Below are positions 53,774-63,065 of a stretch of 64,000 nt of DNA, piece by piece. The stretch comes from Devosia sp. Its GTDB lineage: Bacteria; Pseudomonadota; Alphaproteobacteria; Rhizobiales; Devosiaceae. Within the stretch, counting starts at the first letter, position 1; each line of letters opens with the position of its first letter. The position numbers and the translations under genes were made by a program. Below the pieces are notes generated by a model. The model searched no databases and had not been told where the DNA came from. It worked only from the letters and a program-made list of their open reading frames with translations. The stretch lies in the NCBI RefSeq assembly GCF_014860165.1, contig NZ_JACZKG010000017.1, positions 28,159 through 92,158 on the forward strand, written 5' to 3'.

Positions 53774-53792
53774 GGTCGTCGTCGGGGGGAGA

Positions 53793-55103
53793 CTACTTGA
53801 TGTAGCCGGCGCGGGTCATGTCGCGCAGGGTGGCGTCCTGGGCCTGGGCCAGGGCGTCGTCAGCCGACATCTGGCCGGCAAGCGCCGCCGAGAAGAGCTG
53901 GCCGACATTGGTGGCGATACCGGCAAATTCCGGGATAGCCACGAACTGCACGCCGACATAGGGAACCGGCTTGACTGACGGCTGGGACGGATCGGCAGCA
54001 TAGATCGAGCCCATGGTCATTTCGGCGAAGGGCGCGGCAGCCTGGTAGTCCGGATTCTCGTAGAGCGAGATACGGGTGCCGGGGGGAACATTGGCCCAGC
54101 CTTCCTTCTCGGCAACGAGAGCCAGATAGTCCTTGCTGGTCGCCCAGTTGATGAACTGCTCGGCAGCCTCGGCATTCTGCGAGGAGTTCGGGATGGCCAG
54201 CGACCAGGCCCAGAGCCAATTGCCACGCTTGCCGAGGCCGGTATCGGGCGCCAGGGCAAAGCCGACCTTGTCGGCCACGGTGGAGTCGGCAGGGTTGGTC
54301 ACGAAGGATGCCGCCACCGTGGCGTCGATCCACATGCCGCACTTGCCCTGCTGGAACAGCGTCAGGTTTTCGTTGAAGCCGTTGGACGAGGCACCGGTCG
54401 GACCGGCATCGGCCATCAGCGACAGGTAGGTGTCGAGGGTCGACTTCCATTCGGGCGTATTGAACTGGGGCTGCCAGTTCTCATCGAACCAGCGGGCACC
54501 GAAGGAGTTGGACATGGCGGTCAGGAAGGCCATGTTCTCACCCCAGCCGGCCTTGCCGCGCAGGCAGATGCCGTTGATGTCAGCGTCGCGATCGGTCATG
54601 GCGCGGGCGGCCTCGCCGATGAATTCCCAGGTCGGGGCTTCCGGCATGGTGAGGCCGGCTTTTTCCATCAGGTCCGTGCGGTACATGATGAAGGAGCTCT
54701 CGCCATAGAAGGGGGCGGCATAGAGCTTGCCTTCATAGGACAGGCCGTCACGGATGGGCGGCAGCAGGTCGTCCACGTCGTATTCGGCATCGGCAGCCAG
54801 GCCATCGAGCGGCTTCAGCCAGCCCTGCTTGGCCCAGATCGGCGCTTCGTAGGTGCCGATCGTCATCACGTCATACTGGCCACCATTGGTGGCAATGTCG
54901 GTGGTGACGTTCTGGCGCAGCGTGTTTTCTTCCAGCACCACCCAGTTGAGTTCGATGCCGGTTTCTTCGGTGAAGGCCGAGGACAGGCCCTGCATGCGGA
55001 TCATGTCGCCATTGTTGACGGTGGCGATGGTGAGCGTCTGCGCCGAGGCGGATGCCGCCAGCGCAAGGGTAAACGCGCCCACGAGAATGGGTGTCAGTTT
55101 CAT
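53793..55103 (-). CDS. smoE: Polyol ABC transporter substrate-binding protein (SmoE-like)
   Basis: CUT1 periplasmic receptor, 436 aa. The signal peptide is MKLTPILVGAFTLALAASASAQ, then TLTIATVNNGDMIRMQGLSSAFTEETGI, the family-typical start of mannitol/sorbitol-binding proteins. WAWSLAIPNSSQNAEAAEQFINW is a conserved receptor segment. The ATG at 55103 is preceded by GGAGG, and the track start at 55166 is not needed. As first gene it is probably controlled by the palindromes between it and the SorC gene. Confidence 0.94.
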   Translation of the reverse strand: MKLTPILVGAFTLALAASASAQTLTIATVNNGDMIRMQGLSSAFTEETGIELNWVVLEENTLRQNVTTDIATNGGQYDVMTIGTYEAPIWAKQGWLKPLDGLAADAEYDVDDLLPPIRDGLSYEGKLYAAPFYGESSFIMYRTDLMEKAGLTMPEAPTWEFIGEAARAMTDRDADINGICLRGKAGWGENMAFLTAMSNSFGARWFDENWQPQFNTPEWKSTLDTYLSLMADAGPTGASSNGFNENLTLFQQGKCGMWIDATVAASFVTNPADSTVADKVGFALAPDTGLGKRGNWLWAWSLAIPNSSQNAEAAEQFINWATSKDYLALVAEKEGWANVPPGTRISLYENPDYQAAAPFAEMTMGSIYAADPSQPSVKPVPYVGVQFVAIPEFAGIATNVGQLFSAALAGQMSADDALAQAQDATLRDMTRAGYIK

Positions 55104-55216
55104 ATATTCCTCCCAGTAACCGAAACGGGCATTTGTTCCGGCAATGGGCAAATACTCACAACTCATGCGGCAGAGTCAAGCGTGCTATGCGCCCGTCGCC
55201 GGGCGTATGTTTCACG

Positions 55217-55263
55217 GAAATCGATTTCGGTGCGGTATTTATGTAATCAATTCAGATGATTAC
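55217..55263 (-). promoter_or_regulatory. Two palindromic operators upstream of smoE
   Basis: GAAATCGATTTC (55217-55228) is a perfect 12-bp palindrome. GTAATCA-N7-TGATTAC (55243-55263) is a perfect 7-bp inverted repeat that reaches the stop codon of the SorC-type gene. Both are well placed to control the polyol operon. The SorC regulator encoded upstream is the likely binder of at least one. Confidence 0.6.
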
Positions 55264-56219
55264 GGATTCTGCAGCAGGCCTTCAGCGGTGCGCTCGTCGG
55301 TAATGAGCCCGTTGACGATGCGACGGCTGAGGATGGCCCGGATGCCGGGCAATTTCTTCTTGCCCATGGCAATTGCTACAACCAGCGAGGTTTCCCGCGA
55401 GGGAATCGGCGCCGACGCCACCCGGTCATTGGTCAGGCCCTCGATCATCTTTCCGTCGGCATCGAAGCTCCAGCCGCAGATTTCGCCGACGGCGCCGGCT
55501 TTCTGCAGGGCCTTGAGTTCGGCGTCGCTGATGAAGCCGTCGAGATAGAGCGGCGCTTCGGGGCCGATATCGCCGACGCCGACGAAGGTCACGTCCGCCT
55601 GCGCGGTGAGCGCCAGGGTTTCCCGGATCATGGGCTGGGCATGGAGCAACTCACGTTCGCGCGCCGAGGAGGCGATGACCGGCAGCGGCATGGGGAAGCT
55701 GCGGGCCTTGACCGTATCGGCCATGTTGAAGATGACGTTGTAGTAGGCGGCGGAGCCATCGGGAGCGATATTGCCGGTCAGCGACACGACCTTGTGATGC
55801 GGGCAGGCCATGGGCGTGAGCTGTTCCACGGCTGCCTTGAGCGTGCGCCCCGTACCGATGGCCATGACGATGGGATCAGCCCGCTTGAGCCAGCGTTCAA
55901 TCTCCGCTGCGGCGGCCTCGGCGACGCCAATAGTGGTCGATTCGCTGGATGGATCGGAGGGCACGACCTCGATGAGGTCCAGACCGAAGCGGGTGCGCAG
56001 CCGGGCCGCAAGGTCCATGCAGCGGCCAATGGGGTGATCGAGTCGGACCTTGATGAGGCCCTCGCTGACCGAAAGCGAGACCAGGCGCTGCGCCGACTGG
56101 CGCGAAATGCCAAGCTTGGTGGCGATTTCTTCCTGGGTATTGCCGGCGACATAGTAGAGCCAGCCGGCGCGGGCCGCGTCGTCCAACCTGTTCATCGAGC
56201 TGTCAATTCTCTGCGCCAT
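55260..56219 (-). CDS. SorC/DeoR-type sugar-binding transcriptional regulator
   Basis: A 319-aa regulator. The N-terminal HTH (YYVAGNTQEEIATKLGISRQSAQRLVSLSVSEGLI, residues about 20-55) precedes a SorC sugar-phosphate-binding domain with AIGTGRTLKAAVE and TFVGVGDIGPEAPLY. It is the usual companion of rhizobial smo/mtl polyol operons and senses a phosphorylated or free polyol. It lies 156 nt upstream of smoE on the same strand. Confidence 0.92.
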   Translation of the reverse strand: MAQRIDSSMNRLDDAARAGWLYYVAGNTQEEIATKLGISRQSAQRLVSLSVSEGLIKVRLDHPIGRCMDLAARLRTRFGLDLIEVVPSDPSSESTTIGVAEAAAAEIERWLKRADPIVMAIGTGRTLKAAVEQLTPMACPHHKVVSLTGNIAPDGSAAYYNVIFNMADTVKARSFPMPLPVIASSARERELLHAQPMIRETLALTAQADVTFVGVGDIGPEAPLYLDGFISDAELKALQKAGAVGEICGWSFDADGKMIEGLTNDRVASAPIPSRETSLVVAIAMGKKKLPGIRAILSRRIVNGLITDERTAEGLLQNP

Positions 56220-56311
56220 GGTCCGTCCCGCGAATTGCGCGGATTATTCTGCCATGCACGGCCGGGTCGCAAGGCGTTTCTCCGAGGCAGGCGGGATGAG
56301 CCCCCCGAGAC

Positions 56312-57085
56312 TCAAACCTGTGGGGGCGGATTCCTGGCGAGCTGGCTCAGGGCAACGCGGATGTCGCGCTCGGTGTCCTTGAGGTGGACGCGCATCGCCT
56401 CGGCTGCGGCACGGCCATTGCCGGCCTTGATGCAGTCGACGATGCGCTGATGCGCTTCGATGGTGTCGTGCAGGGTGTGGCCGCGCTGCTCGTGGCCGCG
56501 GCGGCTGATGAAGAAGCCCTCGCGCAGGGGCTGGGCCATGGCCTCGAACAGGAAGCCCAGGACGCGGTTGCCGCTGGCCAAGGCCACCGCCTCGTGGAAG
56601 CCGACATCGTGGGTGTGAAAGCCCATCTCCTGCTCGTGGGTCATGGCCTGGCCGCGGATGCCGACCGTGTCGCGCATGCCCTGCAGCTCGCTTTCGATGG
56701 CGGCAATGCCGGCACGCGTGGCGCGCTTGGCCGCCAGGGTGGCCGACTGCACTTCCAGGGAGAGGCGCACCTCGATGAGGTCGAACAGGCCCTTGGAATC
56801 ATATCGGATGAGCGAGGTGAGAAAATCGGCGAAGGCGGCGCCATCGGGTTCGCGCACCACGGCCTTGCGGCCGCGCGCAATGGCCAGGAGGCCGCGCCCC
56901 TCGAGCAGCTTGACCGCCTCGCGGATGGTGAGCCGGCTGACATCATAGCGGGCAGCCAGATCCGCCTCGCTGGGCAGGGTGGAGCCGGGGGACAGTTCGC
57001 TCAGGATCAGATGCGCCAACGCATCTGCCACGGCCTGGGCAGCGGTGGGGTGATCCGGGCGAAAACGCTCATCGGATGTCGTCAC
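56312..57085 (-). CDS. FadR-type GntR transcriptional regulator
   Basis: A 257-aa repressor-type regulator. The winged helix is LPSEADLAARYDVSRLTIREAVKLLEGRGLLAIARGRKAVV (residues about 35-75), followed by an FCD domain with His/Asp/Glu metal-site candidates (HTHDVGFHEAVALAS, IEAHQRIVDCI). GTG 57085 follows GGAGG; the track start at 57148 reads through the operator. It is divergent from the chvE operon, and the same GGTATCTGAT word occurs before both genes. Probably controls sugar or uronate uptake by ChvE-GguAB. Confidence 0.9.
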   Translation of the reverse strand: MTTSDERFRPDHPTAAQAVADALAHLILSELSPGSTLPSEADLAARYDVSRLTIREAVKLLEGRGLLAIARGRKAVVREPDGAAFADFLTSLIRYDSKGLFDLIEVRLSLEVQSATLAAKRATRAGIAAIESELQGMRDTVGIRGQAMTHEQEMGFHTHDVGFHEAVALASGNRVLGFLFEAMAQPLREGFFISRRGHEQRGHTLHDTIEAHQRIVDCIKAGNGRAAAEAMRVHLKDTERDIRVALSQLARNPPPQV

Positions 57086-57094
57086 AAGTCCTCC

Positions 57095-57111
57095 AAGGTA
57101 TCTGATACCTT
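57095..57111. promoter_or_regulatory. Palindromic operator upstream of GntR gene
   Basis: AAGGTATCTGATACCTT is a perfect 8-bp inverted repeat around one T. It lies 10 nt upstream of the GntR start codon, suggesting autoregulation. Confidence 0.75.
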
Positions 57112-57265
57112 TGTCGTGCCGGCGACGCTTTTCGGTCTTTTTGGGCACGTACCTAAACAGGCGACTGCATCATAACGGCGGGATTGGTGCGCCGCAATCA
57201 CCGCAAAACATGGGTTACCGTTAATATTCAACTATCGAAAAAATTCGGAGCGTGCGGGAATCCGC

Positions 57266-57294
57266 CTTTACACTGGTATCTGATTATCCTAGTT
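57266..57294 (+). promoter_or_regulatory. Putative chvE promoter with embedded GntR operator
   Basis: TTTACA, 17-nt spacer, TAGTTT gives a plausible promoter. The spacer contains CTGGTATCTGATTATCC, sharing the 10-mer GGTATCTGAT with the palindrome before the GntR gene. A repressor bound here would block RNA polymerase directly. Boundaries are approximate. Confidence 0.5.
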
Positions 57295-57353
57295 TCCGGC
57301 CCGTGGGCTTGGGAGGGCCCGGGCGGTAACCGCCGCCACGCAGGAGGACCTTC

Positions 57354-57482
57354 ATGCACGATCTACTGGCAGCACGCCCACGGGTGTCGGCTCGGTTTTT
57401 CGGTCGCTCGCGATTCCCATCTCGATGTGACGCATGCATCGTCCATGGCCTCTCCCCTGACGACCATCCAAAAAGCTTCTGA
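57354..57482 (+). CDS. Possible leader peptide ORF before chvE
   Basis: A 42-codon ORF beginning MHDLLAARPRVSARFFGRSR, with an ideal AGGAGG 6 nt before its ATG and a stop 27 nt before the chvE GTG. It is Arg-rich, His/Cys-containing and not in the ORF track. The ribosome site is better than that of chvE itself. It may be a translated leader affecting chvE expression, or a chance ORF under a strong Shine-Dalgarno match. No homology is claimed. Confidence 0.45.
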   Translation: MHDLLAARPRVSARFFGRSRFPSRCDACIVHGLSPDDHPKSF

Positions 57483-57509
57483 ACTCGAAATACAAAAGGG
57501 AGTCGAGAC

Positions 57510-58586
57510 GTGAAGATTATCAAGACGCTTGCCACCGTGCTGGCAGTCGGCGCCATGGCGCTGACCTCCGCTACCGCGGTCTTCGCACAGGACAAGGGCC
57601 AGATCGGCATCGCCATGCCGACGCAGTCCTCGCTGCGCTGGATCTCTGATGGCAACGAGCTCAAGGCAGCTCTCGAAGCCAAGGGCTACACCGTCGACCT
57701 GCAGTTCGCGGAAGACGACATCCCGAACCAGCTCGCCCAGATCGAAAACATGGTCACCAAGGGCGTCAAGGCCCTGGTGGTTGCTTCGATCGACGGCACC
57801 ACGCTCAGCGCCGTGCTGCAGCAGGCCGCCGATGCCGGCATCAAGGTTGTCGCCTATGACCGCCTGATCCGTGAATCGGGCAATGTCGACTACTACACCA
57901 CCTTCGACAACTTCCAGGTGGGTGTGCTGCAGGCCAACTCGCTCGTGAAGGGCCTCAACGAACGCTTCCCCGACGGCAAGCCGTGGAACGTGGAACTGTT
58001 CGGCGGTTCGCCGGACGACAACAACGCCTTCTTCTTCTATGATGGCGCCATGTCCGTCCTGCAGCCGATGATCGATGCCGGCGATATCGTGGTGAAGTCC
58101 GGCCAGCAGGGCATGGAAACCGTCGGTACCCTGCGTTGGGACGGCGCCGTTGCCCAGGCTCGCATGGACAACATCCTGTCGGCCAACTACTCGGACGGCT
58201 CCACCGTCCAGGGCGTTCTGGCTCCCTATGACGGCCTGTCGCGCGGCATCATCTCGTCGCTCCGCGGCGTTGGCTATGGTTCGGCCGATCTGCCCTGGCC
58301 CGTGATCACCGGCCAGGATGCGGAAGCTCCGTCCGTCAAGGCAATCATTGCCGGCGAGCAGTACTCGACCGTCTACAAGGACACCCGCGAACTGGCCAAG
58401 GTCACCGCGGACCTGGTTGACACCGTCGTTTCCGGCGCAATGCCAGAAGGCCTCGACACCACCACCTATGACAATGGTGTCAAGGTTGTGCCGTCGATCC
58501 TGCTGACCCCGCATGACGTCGACCTGGCCAACTACCAGGCTCTGGTCGTTGACTCGGGCTACATCAAGCCGGAAGACCTGCAGTAA
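57510..58586 (+). CDS. chvE: ChvE-type multiple sugar-binding periplasmic protein
   Basis: Periplasmic receptor of 358 aa for aldose sugars such as galactose, glucose, arabinose, xylose or fucose, and sugar acids in some species. Signal peptide ends at TAVFAQ. The mature sequence closely follows Chv[93 protein letters not shown] and [11 protein letters not shown]. The start is GTG. It heads the chvE-gguA-gguB operon. In Agrobacterium ChvE also helps VirA sense sugars; no vir genes are seen here. Confidence 0.95.
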   Translation: MKIIKTLATVLAVGAMALTSATAVFAQDKGQIGIAMPTQSSLRWISDGNELKAALEAKGYTVDLQFAEDDIPNQLAQIENMVTKGVKALVVASIDGTTLSAVLQQAADAGIKVVAYDRLIRESGNVDYYTTFDNFQVGVLQANSLVKGLNERFPDGKPWNVELFGGSPDDNNAFFFYDGAMSVLQPMIDAGDIVVKSGQQGMETVGTLRWDGAVAQARMDNILSANYSDGSTVQGVLAPYDGLSRGIISSLRGVGYGSADLPWPVITGQDAEAPSVKAIIAGEQYSTVYKDTRELAKVTADLVDTVVSGAMPEGLDTTTYDNGVKVVPSILLTPHDVDLANYQALVVDSGYIKPEDLQ

Positions 58587-58606
58587 GCGTCGGCTTTAAG
58601 CCAATG

Positions 58607-58634
58607 GGGCTCCGCGGCAACGCGGGGCCCTTTC
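58607..58634 (+). terminator. Hairpin after chvE (attenuator or mRNA stabiliser)
   Basis: GGGCTCCGC pairs with GCGGGGCCC around a 6-nt loop with one G-U pair, followed by TTTCC. It sits between the receptor gene and gguA, so partial termination that favours chvE expression is likely. Confidence 0.65.
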
Positions 58635-58693
58635 CTGTCACCGGGCCTAGGCGCTAGAATGCGACGCCCGGCGTGCATACGAGAAAGCACTCA

Positions 58694-60226
58694 ATGACCA
58701 AGACCATTCTGGAGATGCGCAGCATCACCAAGACCTTCCCTGGCGTGAAGGCGCTGTCGGATGTGAACCTGGACGTCCGGGAGGCAGAGATCCACGCCAT
58801 CGTGGGCGAGAACGGCGCCGGCAAATCCACGCTGATGAAGGTGCTAAGCGGGGTATATCCCTCCGGCAGCTATGACGGCCAGATCATCTACAAGGGCGAA
58901 GAGCAGCATTTCAAGTCGATCCGCGACAGCGAGCACAAGGGCATTGTCATCATCCACCAGGAGCTGGCGCTGGTGCCGCTGCTGTCGATCGCCGAGAATA
59001 TCTTCCTGGGCAACGAGCAGGCCAGGGCCGGCGTGATCGACTGGGACGAGACCCGCGACGGCGCGGGCAAGCTGCTGGGCATGGTCGGGCTCAACGAAGA
59101 TCCCAATACGCTGGTGACCAATATCGGCGTGGGCAAGCAGCAGCTGGTGGAAATCGCCAAGGCGCTCAGCAAGGAAGTCAAGCTCCTCATCCTGGATGAG
59201 CCGACCGCATCGCTGTCCGAAAAGGACAGCGCGGCGCTGCTCGACCTGCTGATGGAATTCCGCAAGCAGGGCATTACCTCGATCCTGATCAGCCACAAGC
59301 TCAACGAAGTGAGCAAGGTCGCCGACCGGATCACCGTGATCCGCGACGGGCGCAGCATCGAGACGCTCAACAAGGAAGATATCACCGAAGACCGCATCAT
59401 CACGCTGATGGTGGGCCGCTCGCTGGAAGACCGCTATCCGGCTCGCGTGCCCCAGATTGGCGACGTGGTGTTCGAGGTCAAGGACTGGTCGGTCTATCAC
59501 CAGCTGCATCGCGAGCGGCAGGTGATCAAGAATATCGGCATCAATATCCGCAAGGGCGAAGTCGTCGGCATTGCCGGGCTGATGGGCTCGGGCCGCACCG
59601 AATTCGCGATGAGCCTGTTCGGCAAATCCTACGGCCAGCGCATCTCCGGCGAAGTGTATCTGCATGGCAAGAAGATCGACACGTCCACGGTCGAGAAGGC
59701 CGTGGCGCACGGCATCGCCTATGCCACCGAGGACCGCAAGACCTATGGCCTCAACCTGATCGACCACATCAAGCACAATACCACGATCGCCAACCTGACC
59801 GGCATTTCGCGGGTCGGCGTGATCGACGACATGGCCGAGATGGACGTCGCCAACGAGTATCGCAAGAAGACCAATATCCGCTCGTCGAGCGTCTATCAGG
59901 TCACCGGCAATCTCTCGGGCGGCAATCAGCAGAAGGTGGTGCTCAGCAAGTGGCTGTTCGCCAATCCGGAAGTGCTGATCCTGGACGAGCCGACGCGCGG
60001 CATCGATGTCGGCGCCAAGTATGAAATCTACACCATCATCAACAATCTGGCGGCGCAGGGCAAAGCGATCCTGGTCATCTCCTCGGAGATGCCGGAGCTG
60101 CTTGGCATCACCGACCGCGTCTATGTAATGAACGAAGGCCGCATCGTTGGCGAAATGCCGACCAGCGAAGCCAGCCAGGAAAAGATCATGCGCTCGATCG
60201 TACGCGCTGAAGGGAAGGCATCATGA
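58694..60226 (+). CDS. gguA: Multiple sugar ABC transporter ATP-binding protein
   Basis: CUT2-family ATPase of 510 aa with two nucleotide-binding domains. The N-terminal half has Walker [10 protein letters not shown] and [11 protein letters not shown]. The C-terminal half has a degenerate Walker A ([10 protein letters not shown]) and signature [15 protein letters not shown] with [12 protein letters not shown]. This asymmetric layout is normal for the XylG/GguA family. ATG 58694 gives [21 protein letters not shown]. It overlaps gguB in ATGA. Confidence 0.95.
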   Translation: MTKTILEMRSITKTFPGVKALSDVNLDVREAEIHAIVGENGAGKSTLMKVLSGVYPSGSYDGQIIYKGEEQHFKSIRDSEHKGIVIIHQELALVPLLSIAENIFLGNEQARAGVIDWDETRDGAGKLLGMVGLNEDPNTLVTNIGVGKQQLVEIAKALSKEVKLLILDEPTASLSEKDSAALLDLLMEFRKQGITSILISHKLNEVSKVADRITVIRDGRSIETLNKEDITEDRIITLMVGRSLEDRYPARVPQIGDVVFEVKDWSVYHQLHRERQVIKNIGINIRKGEVVGIAGLMGSGRTEFAMSLFGKSYGQRISGEVYLHGKKIDTSTVEKAVAHGIAYATEDRKTYGLNLIDHIKHNTTIANLTGISRVGVIDDMAEMDVANEYRKKTNIRSSSVYQVTGNLSGGNQQKVVLSKWLFANPEVLILDEPTRGIDVGAKYEIYTIINNLAAQGKAILVISSEMPELLGITDRVYVMNEGRIVGEMPTSEASQEKIMRSIVRAEGKAS

Positions 60227-61506
60227 CCACCGAAACCGCCCAGCCGGGCATCACAGCGACCGGCGAACAGGCCAAGGTCCAGGAACTGACGGTATGGGGC
60301 GCGCTCCAGGCCAATCTGCGCGATTACGGCCTGCTGCTGGCGCTGATCCTGATCATGCTGTTCTTCCAGTATTTTACCGCCGGCGTGCTGTTCAAGCCGG
60401 TGAACCTGACCAACATCATCCTGCAGAACAGCTACATCATCGTGATGGCGCTGGGCATGTTGCTGGTGATTGTGGCGGGCCATATCGACCTCAGCGTCGG
60501 CTCGATTTCGGGCTTTGTGGGCGCCCTGGCGGCCATGCTGATGGTCGGCTGGCGGTTCCCGCCCGAACTGGCATTCCTTGCCAATCCGTTCGTGGCCGGT
60601 GCGATCTGCCTGGTCGTGGGGGCGGCTATCGGCGCGTTGCAGGGCTATCTGATCGCCTATCACAAGATTCCCAGCTTCATCGTGACGCTGGCCGGCATGC
60701 TGATCTTCAAGGGCCTTTCGCTGGCCATCCTCGCCGGCAAGTCGGTCGGTCCGTTCCCGGCCGAATTCCAGCTGCTGTCGGCCGGTTTCATCCCCGATAT
60801 CATCGGGCCGACCACGCTGGTGGCTGCCAGCGAGGGCGTGCAGCCTGTCGTGCTCCACACCACGACCATGGTCATCGCCATCGTGGCTATCGTCGCCATG
60901 GTGTTCTTTGCCATCCGCGGCCGGTCCCGTCGCCTGGCGCGGGGCTATGAGAGCGAGCCGTTTGGCTTGTTCATCGTCAAGAACCTGGTGATTGCGGCGC
61001 TGGTGCTGTTCTTCGCGTATATGCTGGCCTCCTATCGTGGCCTGCCGAACGTGCTGGTCGTGATGGGCCTGCTGATCGCGCTCTTCGTGTTCATCACCAA
61101 GCGCATGACCTTTGGCCGCCGCATCTATGCACTGGGCGGCAATCTCAAGGCGGCGGCGCTGTCCGGCATCAAGACCGAACGGCTGACCTTCTACGTGTTC
61201 GCCATCATGGGTGCGCTGGCAGCTCTCGCCGGCATGATCTATGCGGCCCGCCTCAACTCGGCGACGCCCAAGGCCGGCCAGGGCCTCGAGCTCGACGTGA
61301 TCGCGGCCGTGTTCATCGGCGGCGCCTCGGCGCTGGGCGGTGTCGGCCAGGTGGCCGGCGCGGTCATCGGCGCCTTCATCATGGGCGTGATGAACAACGG
61401 CATGTCGATCATGGGCGTCAATATCGATTGGCAGCAGATGATCAAGGGCGTGGTGCTGCTGGCAGCCGTGTTCTTCGATTTGTACAACAAGAACCGCTCG
61501 GCGTAA
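60223..61506 (+). CDS. gguB: Multiple sugar ABC transporter permease
   Basis: CUT2 (XylH/GguB) permease, 427 aa with about ten to eleven transmembrane helices. Signatures are [57 protein letters not shown], and C-terminal [34 protein letters not shown]. The start overlaps gguA by 4 nt. With ChvE and GguA it forms one high-affinity sugar importer. Confidence 0.95.
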   Translation: MTTETAQPGITATGEQAKVQELTVWGALQANLRDYGLLLALILIMLFFQYFTAGVLFKPVNLTNIILQNSYIIVMALGMLLVIVAGHIDLSVGSISGFVGALAAMLMVGWRFPPELAFLANPFVAGAICLVVGAAIGALQGYLIAYHKIPSFIVTLAGMLIFKGLSLAILAGKSVGPFPAEFQLLSAGFIPDIIGPTTLVAASEGVQPVVLHTTTMVIAIVAIVAMVFFAIRGRSRRLARGYESEPFGLFIVKNLVIAALVLFFAYMLASYRGLPNVLVVMGLLIALFVFITKRMTFGRRIYALGGNLKAAALSGIKTERLTFYVFAIMGALAALAGMIYAARLNSATPKAGQGLELDVIAAVFIGGASALGGVGQVAGAVIGAFIMGVMNNGMSIMGVNIDWQQMIKGVVLLAAVFFDLYNKNRSA

Positions 61507-61530
61507 GCCGGTCGGGGAATGGAAGTGACA

Positions 61531-61564
61531 AGGCCGTCGGGGTGACCCGGCGGCCTTTTTGTTT
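61531..61564 (+). terminator. Rho-independent terminator after gguB
   Basis: AGGCCGTCGGG pairs with CCCGGCGGCCT around GTGA with one G-U pair, followed by TTTTTGTTT. It closes the chvE-gguAB operon 25 nt after the gguB stop. Confidence 0.88.
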
Positions 61565-61724
61565 GGGGCAGTTATGGGGGATTGCGGCCTGTCGGCTTTT
61601 GGGCAGACGAGCCGGAAAGCCGACAGAAGTTGTCGCAGAAGCCCCCCAAAATGGACTGCTGTTGCGACCGAGTTTTGCGCCAAAATTCCTTGAGAAGTCA
61701 GCGCCAGCGGTTTTGTCGCGAAGC

Positions 61725-62996
61725 TCAGGATTCTTGCGTCGGCTGATCCGCTGTCGCCAACAGTGATGCTCGTTCCGACCGCCTTGCGATAACATTGGTG
61801 CCGATCGCGACAGTTATCATTGCACCGGCGAGCAGGAAGGTGAGTTGCATGCCGATGGCGATCGCCGCAGGCGCGGCATGGGCGATATCTTGCGTCCCGA
61901 CGCCCAAGGCGAAGACTGCCCCCATGACGGACGCGCCCCCGATCAACCCAATGTTTCGCGACAGGCCGAGTAGCCCAGAGACCGTGCCGCGCCGGTCCGT
62001 TGGGACATCTGCCAGCGCGGCGGTGTTGTTGGCGGCCTGGAACAGCTGGTAGCCCGGAGTCAGAACGATGATGGAGAGCACATAGCCGACCACTCCGATC
62101 GTGTTTGGCAGGAACGCCAGAAGGAAGGCACCGGCCGCCATGAGGGCGAGCCCAATCGCCAGCACCCGGTTGCTTCCCCAGGCATCAACCAGTCGCCCGG
62201 AGGGGATGCCGCTGAAGATGGAGATCACCGGACCAATCGCCATGAGGAACCCCACCAGCGTTTCCTTCAGGCCAAGCCCGAGGCCGAGATAAAACGGGCC
62301 AACCACGAGCGTCGTCATCATGACAGTAGCGACTAGCAGGTTGACGAGAAGATTGGGTAGAAGGGCCAGGTTTAGGACGGACCGCAGACTTGCCGATGAT
62401 GTCTTCCCCTTGCCGGCGTCGTTCGGCAGCATGGCGAACGCCAGAAAGAACGCGATGGCCGCCAGCGGGAGTTGCACCCAGAAGATGCCACGCCATCCCG
62501 TTGCCGGGACTAGTACCCCCCCAAGCGTAGGGCCGAGCGCCGTGCCCAGCGCCGAGACCGTGCCGAGCAGGCCCATGGCTCTCCCCACGCTCGCCTCGCC
62601 CGCCGTCTGACGCATCAGCGCCATGGAAAGCGTCATGAGGAAGGCCGCTCCGATGCCCTGAAGTGCGCGCGCACAGATCAGCGACCACAGGTTCTGCGCG
62701 AGGCCGCAAACGAGCGAGCCAACGAAAAAAAGACCAAGGCCTGCGAGCAACATGGGCTTTGTACCATGATTGTCGCCGAGCCGACCGGCGATGACGACCG
62801 CCACCGTCAAGGCCGCAAGATAGGAGACGACGACTGCCTGTACCTCGGCAAAAGGCGCCGAAAACGCCTCGGCCAGCGCCGGCAGTGCGATATTGGCGAT
62901 GCTGGTGCCGAGCGAGGCAAGCAACATAGCCAGAGCCAGCGTGATCGTAATCCCCGATTGTTTTCTGTCTTTTGTGCGCGTTTCAGCGTGTTCCAT
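61725..62996 (-). CDS. MFS transporter (drug/metabolite exporter type)
   Basis: Major facilitator of 423 aa with about 12 transmembrane helices. The loop 2-3 motif GRLGDNHGTKPMLLAG and the motif-C-like GTVSALGTALGPTLGGVLVPATGWRGIFWVQLPLA are those of proton-driven exporters (DHA-type). It is divergent from a MerR regulator across a SoxR-box-like palindrome, so it is probably an inducible efflux pump for a redox-active or toxic compound. ATG 62996 is used; the track start at 63047 runs into the operator. Confidence 0.92.
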   Translation of the reverse strand: MEHAETRTKDRKQSGITITLALAMLLASLGTSIANIALPALAEAFSAPFAEVQAVVVSYLAALTVAVVIAGRLGDNHGTKPMLLAGLGLFFVGSLVCGLAQNLWSLICARALQGIGAAFLMTLSMALMRQTAGEASVGRAMGLLGTVSALGTALGPTLGGVLVPATGWRGIFWVQLPLAAIAFFLAFAMLPNDAGKGKTSSASLRSVLNLALLPNLLVNLLVATVMMTTLVVGPFYLGLGLGLKETLVGFLMAIGPVISIFSGIPSGRLVDAWGSNRVLAIGLALMAAGAFLLAFLPNTIGVVGYVLSIIVLTPGYQLFQAANNTAALADVPTDRRGTVSGLLGLSRNIGLIGGASVMGAVFALGVGTQDIAHAAPAAIAIGMQLTFLLAGAMITVAIGTNVIARRSERASLLATADQPTQES

Positions 62997-63041
62997 CGCC
63001 TGTTCCTCTTGCCTGAATATCGGTTCCAGAGCAGGCTGCCA

Positions 63042-63059
63042 CTTCAAGCCGACTTGAGG
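63042..63059. promoter_or_regulatory. SoxR-box-like operator between MFS and merR genes
   Basis: CTTCAAGCCGACTTGAGG is an imperfect 18-bp palindrome that differs from the E. coli soxS operator CCTCAAGTTAACTTGAGG mainly in the centre. On the minus strand TTGACC lies at one edge with about 19 nt to a CAGCCT-like -10, the long spacing typical of MerR-activated promoters. Confidence 0.7.
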
Positions 63060-63065
63060 TCAAGC

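Noticed and set aside
60121-61683. 520-aa minus-strand ORF opposite gguB
   Set aside because: Antisense to a well-identified permease and reads through its terminator.
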